The translations under genes and the position numbers were made by a program. This document shows positions 6,171 to 10,903 of a stretch of DNA of 10,903 nt, one piece after another. Position 1 is the first letter of the stretch, and each line of letters opens with the position of its first letter. The notes below the pieces were generated by a model that saw nothing but the letters and a program-made list of their open reading frames with translations, did no database searches and was not told the DNA's origin. The DNA lies in NCBI GenBank assembly GCA_000435715.1, contig FR882595.1, positions 201,103 to 212,005 of the forward strand. The letters run 5' to 3'. This stretch comes from Firmicutes bacterium CAG:145. GTDB taxonomy: Bacteria > Bacillota > Clostridia > Peptostreptococcales > Anaerovoracaceae.

Positions 6171-7313
6171 ATGAACTTTCAACTGACGAAGGAACAGGAA
6201 TTCGTAAGAAAAATGGTAAGAGAGTTTGCTACTAACGAAGTTGAACCGTTGGCTGCGGACATCGACAAGGAACACAGATTCCCTGTAGAGACTGTTGAAA
6301 AAATGGCTAAGTATGGAATGTTAGGCGTACCGTTCCCGACTGAATACGGCGGAGCAGGCGGAGACCACATCTCATACGCTATCACAGTAGAAGAATTATC
6401 AAGAGTTTGCGCTTCAACAGGCGTAATCTGTTCAGCACATACTTCCCTTTGCTGCTGGCCTATCTTCAACTGGGGAAACGAAGAGCAGAAGAAAAAATAT
6501 CTGCCTGACCTGCTTTCCGGCAAGAAGTTGGGCGCTTTCGGCCTTACAGAGCCAAACGCAGGTACCGACGCATCCGGCCAGCAGACGAGAGCTGAGTTGG
6601 TAGGAGATAAATGGATTCTCAACGGAGCTAAGGTATTTATCACCAACGGCGGATATGCTGATGTTTTCGTAGTAATGGCTATGACAGACAAGTCAAAGGG
6701 CAACCACGGAATCTCCGCATTTATCGTAGAAAAGAACGATCCTGGATTCTCCATCGGTAAGACAGAAGATAAGATGGGTATCTGCGCATCTTCCACTACA
6801 GAACTTATTTTCCAGAACTGCGAGATCCCTGCCGACAGACTTTTAGGTCAGGTTGGCGACGGATTCAAAGTTGCAATGTCTACTCTGGATGGCGGCCGTA
6901 TCGGTATCGCTTCCCAGGCTCTGGGTATCGCTCAGGGTGCGTTCGACGTAACTGTTGAATACATGAACGCAAGAAAGCAGTTCGGCAAGAAGCTTTCACA
7001 GATGCAGGCTCTCCAGTTTGCAATGGCTGACCTGAAGACTAAGATTGAAGCTTCAAGACTTCTGATCTACAAGGCTGCCGACATGAAAGACAAGCACATG
7101 AACTACGGCGAAGCAGCAGCTATGGCTAAGCTGTTCGCAGCAGAGACTGCTATGGAAGTTACCACCAAGTGCGTACAGTACCACGGCGGTTACGGATACA
7201 CTAAGGACTATCCGGTAGAAAGAATGATGAGAGACGCTAAGATTACCGAAATCTACGAAGGAACTTCAGAAGTTCAGAGAATGGTAATCGCAGGCAAAAC
7301 TTTCAAGAAATAA
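6171..7313 (+). CDS. bcd: Short-chain acyl-CoA dehydrogenase, butyryl-CoA dehydrogenase (Bcd) type
   Basis: This 380-residue FAD enzyme belongs to the acyl-CoA dehydrogenase family and, with Etf, probably reduces a short enoyl-CoA such as crotonyl-CoA to the saturated acyl-CoA. The domains run from an N-terminal helical part (about 1-118), through a middle beta part with GLTEPNAGTD (124-133) and FITNGG (156-161), to a C-terminal helical part. The catalytic base is Glu363 in ITEIYEGTSEVQR, the position typical of short-chain enzymes. AAGGAGG lies 7 bases before the ATG. Position 205 is Cys (KMGICASST) where the Bcd sequences I recall have Arg. etfB follows after a 20-base gap and etfA after it. 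The order dehydrogenase-etfB-etfA, with a ferredoxin-fused EtfA, also matches caffeyl-CoA reductase (carCDE) of Acetobacterium, so the acyl substrate is not settled. It has no ATA codons, consistent with high expression. Confidence 0.92.
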   Translation: MNFQLTKEQEFVRKMVREFATNEVEPLAADIDKEHRFPVETVEKMAKYGMLGVPFPTEYGGAGGDHISYAITVEELSRVCASTGVICSAHTSLCCWPIFNWGNEEQKKKYLPDLLSGKKLGAFGLTEPNAGTDASGQQTRAELVGDKWILNGAKVFITNGGYADVFVVMAMTDKSKGNHGISAFIVEKNDPGFSIGKTEDKMGICASSTTELIFQNCEIPADRLLGQVGDGFKVAMSTLDGGRIGIASQALGIAQGAFDVTVEYMNARKQFGKKLSQMQALQFAMADLKTKIEASRLLIYKAADMKDKHMNYGEAAAMAKLFAAETAMEVTTKCVQYHGGYGYTKDYPVERMMRDAKITEIYEGTSEVQRMVIAGKTFKK

Positions 7314-7319
7314 GAATGC

Positions 7320-7325
7320 AGGAGG
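7320..7325 (+). promoter_or_regulatory. etfB: Ribosome binding site that fixes the etfB start
   Basis: AGGAGG lies 8 bases before ATG 7334. An in-frame ATG at 7316 is upstream of this site and would add MQEEIE, which EtfB proteins do not have, so 7334 is the start. Confidence 0.85.
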
Positions 7326-7333
7326 AAATAGAA

Positions 7334-8140
7334 ATGGCATTTAAGATTATCGTATGCGCAAAGCAGGTTCCTGATACAAATGTTATCAAAATTAACCCTA
7401 AAACAGGAACATTGATCAGAGACGGCGTTCCATCGATCCTTAACCACGACGACGCCAACGCTCTGGAAGAAGCGTTAAAAATTAAAGACAAATATGAAGA
7501 TGTGACCATCACGGTCGTATCCATGGGACCTCCTCAGGCTTCAGACCTTCTTTTTGAATGTATAGCAAAGGGCGCTGACGAAGGTATCCTGGTTTCCGAC
7601 AGAGCCGTAGGCGGTTCTGACACATGGGCTACTTCCAACACTCTGGAAGCTGCCATCAAGAAATGGGAAAAAGAAAACGGCCCTGCTGACCTGATTTTCG
7701 CAGGTCGTCAGGCTATCGACGGAGATACCGCTCAGGTTGGACCTCAGATTGCTGAGAAACTGGATCTCCCACAGGTTACATACGTTGAAGAATTCAGCAT
7801 AGATGATAACTTGAAAGACATCACCGTAAAGAGACAGCTGGAAGACGGTTATGAACTGATCGGCATCAAGACTCCTTGCATGCTGACTGCTATCAAAGAG
7901 CTGAACGAGCCAAGATACATGAACATGGCCGGAATCTTTGCACAGAAGGACATCAAGGTCTGGAACGCTAAGGATATCGAAGTAGACCTGACTAAGGTTG
8001 GTCTGGAAGCTTCCCCTACAAACGTATACAGATCGTTCACACCGGCTCCTAAGGCTCCCGGCCAGATCGTTGCCGGAGATTCCGAAAAAGACCAGGCTAA
8101 GAACCTCTTGATTCAGCTCAAGGGCAAGCACATCATCTAA
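7334..8140 (+). CDS. etfB: Electron transfer flavoprotein subunit beta
   Basis: EtfB pairs with EtfA as the electron carrier of the acyl-CoA dehydrogenase. In bifurcating Etf complexes, EtfB holds the flavin that takes a hydride from NADH and splits the electron pair between ferredoxin and the dehydrogenase. The 268 residues begin MAFKIIVCAKQVPDTN, the standard EtfB start. Also seen are NHDDANALEEAL (37-48), VSMGPPQASDLLFECIAKGAD (63-83, in parts) and the nucleotide-binding AGRQAIDGDTAQVGPQIAE (123-141). These match the clostridial Bcd-linked type, in which bifurcation has been shown. I start at ATG 7334, just behind AGGAGG, rather than at ATG 7316. It lies between bcd and etfA in one operon, 18 bases before etfA. 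Only two ATA Ile codons occur. The family call is firm; bifurcation is inferred from family and context. Confidence 0.95.
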   Translation: MAFKIIVCAKQVPDTNVIKINPKTGTLIRDGVPSILNHDDANALEEALKIKDKYEDVTITVVSMGPPQASDLLFECIAKGADEGILVSDRAVGGSDTWATSNTLEAAIKKWEKENGPADLIFAGRQAIDGDTAQVGPQIAEKLDLPQVTYVEEFSIDDNLKDITVKRQLEDGYELIGIKTPCMLTAIKELNEPRYMNMAGIFAQKDIKVWNAKDIEVDLTKVGLEASPTNVYRSFTPAPKAPGQIVAGDSEKDQAKNLLIQLKGKHII

Positions 8141-8158
8141 TTTGAAGGAGGAATAAAA

Positions 8159-9460
8159 ATGGCTGTTGAAATTTTAAAAGAAAAATGTATAGGCTGTGGA
8201 CAGTGCTTTAAGTCATGTCCTTATGACGCCTTTGAATTTGAAGCTTATGATGGCAATAAGCTTGGCAAGGTTGCTAAGATCAACGCAAAATGTTCATCAT
8301 GTAACCAGTGCCTGACTGCTTGTAAGTTCGGCGCTATCAAAGAAGTACAGCAGGAAGCCAAGGTTGACCTTTCGGCTTACAAGCACATCTGGGTATTTGC
8401 TGAGCAGAGACAGGGCAAGATTCAGAACGTAGCTTTGGAACTTCTGGGAGAAGGTAAGAGACTGGCTAAGGACATCAGCGAAGACACTCAGATCTGCGCA
8501 GTTCTTATCGGTAACAACATCGATCACTTGGCTCAGGAATGTTTCGAATACGGAGCTGAAAAGGTTTACATGGTTCAGGATCCGCTGCTGGAAAACTTCA
8601 CTACCGACGGATACACCAAGGTAATGAAGCAGCTGATTGACGAATACAAGCCTGAAATCGTCCTCTACGGTGCTACTCACATCGGCCGTGACTTCGCGCC
8701 TCGTATTGCTGCAAGATGCAACACAGGTCTGACTGCCGACTGTACTCACCTGGACGTAAAGGTTTCCAAGTACATCGACTTTGCTAAGGCTAACACTACT
8801 TTAGATACCTCCACTTTAGACCCTAACGATCCTTCCACAGGCATCAAGCAGACTCGTCCTGCATTCGGCGGTAACCTGATGGCTACTATCGTTTGTCCTA
8901 AGACAAGACCTCAGATGTCAACCGTTCGTCCCGGCGTTATGCAGAAACAGGAAAGAGCAGTAGGAGCTAAGGGCGAAGTTGTAAACGTTAAGCCTGTAAT
9001 TGCTAAAGAAGACATCAGAATCGAAATCAAGGACATCGTTAAGTCCATGAAGGAAATGGTATCCCTGACTGACGCTAAGATCATCTGCTCCGGCGGACGT
9101 GGTCTGGGCGACGCTTCCGGATTTGAACTGATCAAGCAGTTCGCTGACAAGGTTGGCGGAGTAGTAGGTTCTTCCCGTGCTGCTGTAGACGCAGGCTGGA
9201 TTGATCACTCCCACCAGGTGGGTCAGACAGGTACTACAGTTAAGCCTGAGATCTACTTCGCTTGCGGAATTTCCGGAGCTATTCAGCATCTGGCAGGTAT
9301 GCAGACTTCAAACTGCATCGTTGCCATCAACAAGGATCCTGACGCTCCTATCATGGAAGTTGCAGACTACGCTATCGTAGGCGACCTCTACAAGGTTATC
9401 CCTGAAATCATCGCTGAGTGGGATAACGCAGAAGCTCTCTACGACGCTACTACAAAATAA
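8159..9460 (+). CDS. etfA: Electron transfer flavoprotein subunit alpha with N-terminal 2[4Fe-4S] ferredoxin domain
   Basis: This 433-residue EtfA is longer than the usual 320-340 because of an N-terminal bacterial-ferredoxin domain (residues 1-60). The first cluster motif is C10-x2-C13-x2-C16-x3-C20-P and the second is C45-x2-C48-x2-C51-x3-C55; all eight Cys are present and Lys replaces the Pro after C55. The EtfA N-terminal domain follows at about 75-200. The C-terminal FAD domain (about 305-433) has GGRGLGDASGF, GSSRAAVDAGW (337-347), QVGQTGTTVKP and GISGAIQHLAGM. The fusion resembles CarE of Acetobacterium caffeyl-CoA reductase, where the extra clusters can relay electrons toward ferredoxin. 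AAGGAGG lies 7 bases before the ATG. It is last in the operon, and a strong terminator follows 20 bases later. A single ATA codon (Ile11) occurs. Alpha identity and cluster ligands are certain; the electron route is inferred. Confidence 0.96.
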   Translation: MAVEILKEKCIGCGQCFKSCPYDAFEFEAYDGNKLGKVAKINAKCSSCNQCLTACKFGAIKEVQQEAKVDLSAYKHIWVFAEQRQGKIQNVALELLGEGKRLAKDISEDTQICAVLIGNNIDHLAQECFEYGAEKVYMVQDPLLENFTTDGYTKVMKQLIDEYKPEIVLYGATHIGRDFAPRIAARCNTGLTADCTHLDVKVSKYIDFAKANTTLDTSTLDPNDPSTGIKQTRPAFGGNLMATIVCPKTRPQMSTVRPGVMQKQERAVGAKGEVVNVKPVIAKEDIRIEIKDIVKSMKEMVSLTDAKIICSGGRGLGDASGFELIKQFADKVGGVVGSSRAAVDAGWIDHSHQVGQTGTTVKPEIYFACGISGAIQHLAGMQTSNCIVAINKDPDAPIMEVADYAIVGDLYKVIPEIIAEWDNAEALYDATTK

Positions 9461-9480
9461 GATGGTTTAAAAGAGACTTG

Positions 9481-9508
9481 AAAGCCGCTCCTTTGTGGGC
9501 GGCTTTTT
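9481..9508 (+). terminator. Intrinsic terminator of the bcd-etfBA operon
   Basis: AAAGCCGCTC (9481-9490) pairs with GGGCGGCTTT (9497-9506), one pair being a G-T wobble, around a six-base CTTTGT loop. A T-run at 9504-9508 closes it. It lies 20 bases after the etfA stop codon. Confidence 0.93.
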
Positions 9509-9610
9509 GCGTGAGCCGGAGGCGAAATAAAAGTTTTTTCTGCCTTAAACTTTAAAAAACGACAAATTTCGAGTCGATGTTAAGAAAAGAATAATTTTAT
9601 CAGGCAACGG

Positions 9611-9639
9611 TTGAAAAAGACCGACAAAAGGTCTATAAT
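9611..9639 (+). promoter_or_regulatory. Sigma-A promoter of the antiporter gene
   Basis: TTGAAA (9611-9616) and a perfect TATAAT (9634-9639) are separated by exactly 17 bases. Transcription should start near 9646, giving a leader of about 60 bases. AGACC (9618-9622) and GGTCT (9630-9634) form an inverted repeat within the spacer and first -10 base. Confidence 0.82.
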
Positions 9640-9706
9640 TATGTCTGTTTGAGAAGCAAAAAATATTTATAAAATATAGGATATAGATTGAAGGGAGATA
9701 GTTTTT

Positions 9707-10861
9707 ATGGGAGATTACGGGTTTTTGGTAAGTGTCGCAATAATAATGCTGTCTACGAAGATATTGGGCGATCTGACTAAGAAAGTCAGCATGCCGCAGG
9801 TCGTAGGCGCCTTATTGGCGGGAGTTCTCATAGGACCCACAGGTTTGGGAATAATCGCAGAGACGGACTTTATAGCGTATACTGCCGAAATCGGCGTAAT
9901 CATGCTCATGTTTTTAGCGGGTCTGGATACGGATATAAACGAGATAAAGAGAAACAGCGTTGCGTGTATAGTGGTGGCCTGCGTAGGCGTAGCGGTGCCC
10001 CTAATCGGAGGAACGGCATGCTATTATTTCTTCTTTGAGGCCGGGGCTCATGACTACATGAGCATACTGAAAGCCGTATTCGTAGGCGTGGTACTGACGG
10101 CGACTTCCGTAAGCATAACGGTTGAAGCACTGCGCGAAATGGGCAAGCTGGAAGGCAAGGTGGGAAATGCCATCCTCGGAGCCGCAGTAATAGACGATAT
10201 AATAGGAATCATAGTCTTGACGGTGGTTTCAAGCCTCAAGGACAGCAGCGTTTCTATAGGGGCGGTTCTGCTGAAAATAGTACTGTATGTCGTATTCATG
10301 GTTCTCATGGGACTCATCATAAATAAAAACAAACAATTCATAGACAGAAACCTTAAAAAACAGAGGATAACGACATATGTATTGGCGGCCTGCCTGCTGG
10401 TTTCCTTCGCCTCGGAGCACTTTTTCGGAGTGGCCGACATCACCGGAGCGTACTTGCTGGGCCTGTTCTTGTCCACTCATGCAATCAAGAAGGAAGTGGC
10501 CAGAAAGGTGAACGTTCCGTCATATCTGTTCTTTGCACCTATATTTTTCGCCAGCGTCGGCCTTAAGGTAGAGCTGGAAGGAATGACGGAAAAGATAATA
10601 ATCTTTTCACTGGTGCTTCTGGCGGTGGCCATCATCACCAAGATTATAGGCTGCGGCTTGGGTGCCAAGATATGCGGATTTACCAACAAGGAGGCCTTTC
10701 AGGTGGGCGTAGGAATGGTGTCCAGAGGAGAGGTCGCATTGATCGTAGCGCAGAAAGGCTACGCGATGGGTCTGCTGGACTCCGAGCTTATGCCGGCCGT
10801 AGTCATCGTGGTAATAGCTACGACCATCATAACTCCTATAATATTGAAGAAGATAATGTAG
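9707..10861 (+). CDS. Cation:proton antiporter, CPA2 family (NapA/GerN-like)
   Basis: This 384-residue integral membrane protein exchanges Na+ and/or K+ for H+ across the cytoplasmic membrane. Hydrophobic helices run along its whole length and end at the C-terminus, with no regulatory RCK/TrkA-N domain of the kind found on full-length Kef channels. The ion site is visible as AAVIDDIIG, with tandem Asp163-Asp164 as in NapA-type electrogenic exchangers. The broken-helix segment TATSVSIT lies at 131-138. MPQVVGALLAGVLIGPTGLG (29-48) is the conserved N-terminal family block. GAYLLGLFLS and FFASVGLKVEL are also typical. Length and lack of a tail match GerN of Bacillus cereus (about 387), which acts in spore germination; a housekeeping pH/Na+ role is equally possible. 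GGGAG lies 9 bases before the ATG, downstream of its own promoter. Family is firm; ion preference and any germination role are inferred. Confidence 0.92.
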   Translation: MGDYGFLVSVAIIMLSTKILGDLTKKVSMPQVVGALLAGVLIGPTGLGIIAETDFIAYTAEIGVIMLMFLAGLDTDINEIKRNSVACIVVACVGVAVPLIGGTACYYFFFEAGAHDYMSILKAVFVGVVLTATSVSITVEALREMGKLEGKVGNAILGAAVIDDIIGIIVLTVVSSLKDSSVSIGAVLLKIVLYVVFMVLMGLIINKNKQFIDRNLKKQRITTYVLAACLLVSFASEHFFGVADITGAYLLGLFLSTHAIKKEVARKVNVPSYLFFAPIFFASVGLKVELEGMTEKIIIFSLVLLAVAIITKIIGCGLGAKICGFTNKEAFQVGVGMVSRGEVALIVAQKGYAMGLLDSELMPAVVIVVIATTIITPIILKKIM

Positions 10862-10875
10862 GACAGCAACGACCG

Positions 10876-10903
10876 TTGACAAAAATCGGCGCACCTGCTT
10901 ATG
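10876..10903 (+). promoter_or_regulatory. Possible promoter cut by the window end
   Basis: A perfect TTGACA (10876-10881) is followed by TATG at the last four bases (10900-10903), where a -10 box would begin at an 18-base spacing. The rest is outside the window, so this is only a pointer to a following transcript. Confidence 0.3.

Noticed and set aside
7316..7333. ATG start for etfB at 7316
   Set aside because: The AGGAGG at 7320-7325 is downstream of it, and EtfB proteins begin at the MAFKIIVCAKQ position.
8297..8749. Minus-strand open frame opposite etfA
   Set aside because: It is fully inside a strongly conserved, highly codon-biased gene and shows no domain of its own.
9526..9555. AAAGTTT...AAACTTT inverted repeat after the etfA terminator
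   Set aside because: It is a short A/T-only pairing in AT-rich intergenic DNA without other support.
1..10903. Search for tRNA/rRNA genes, CRISPR repeats, transposase genes, attachment sites and phage genes
   Set aside because: Nothing in the intergenic stretches or reading frames resembles these; the window is densely packed with ordinary chromosomal genes on one strand.

Overview
The window looks like chromosome of an anaerobic, endospore-forming member of the Clostridia (Bacillota). Three things point there: a complete spoIIAA-spoIIAB-sigF sporulation operon, a butyryl-CoA-dehydrogenase-type acyl-CoA dehydrogenase followed by EtfB and a ferredoxin-fused EtfA, and strong AGGAGG-type ribosome binding sites with AGA/ATA-rich codon use. 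A peptide- or amino-acid-fermenting lineage such as Anaerovoracaceae/Family XIII would fit, but that placement is inference. All eight complete genes and the one cut gene are on the + strand, and I see no RNA gene, insertion sequence, CRISPR array or phage gene.

Layout. (1) Bases 2-4196 form a probable operon: the C-terminal part of a peptidase-M32 (carboxypeptidase Taq) homologue whose metal and catalytic residues are largely replaced, an MFS permease, and an S15/PepX-like serine peptidase with an intact triad. An intrinsic terminator at 4218-4259 closes it. (2) Bases 4345-5966 hold the sigma-F control operon: a Spo0A-box-like site, a promoter, then spoIIAA, spoIIAB and sigF with overlapping ends. 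I place the spoIIAA start at GTG 4494, which has a good ribosome binding site. (3) Bases 6035-9508 hold a catabolic operon: a Rex-operator-like palindrome overlapping the -35 box, then acyl-CoA dehydrogenase, etfB, etfA and a terminator. It probably encodes an NADH-oxidising, flavin-bifurcating enoyl-CoA reductase complex of the Bcd-Etf/CarCDE type that passes electrons to ferredoxin. (4) Bases 9611-10861 hold a well-formed sigma-A promoter and a NapA/GerN-like cation:proton antiporter. A TTGACA box near the right edge may begin the next promoter.

How the parts fit: the first operon would take up and cut peptides, and the third would use enoyl-CoA compounds from amino-acid or butyrate fermentation as electron sinks under NADH/NAD+ control by Rex. 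The antiporter handles Na+/K+/H+ balance, and related proteins act in spore germination. The most unusual items are the M32 homologue that looks catalytically dead, the two-cluster ferredoxin fusion on EtfA, the putative Rex and Spo0A sites, and the sharp shift in Ile codon use between the electron-transfer operon and its neighbours.
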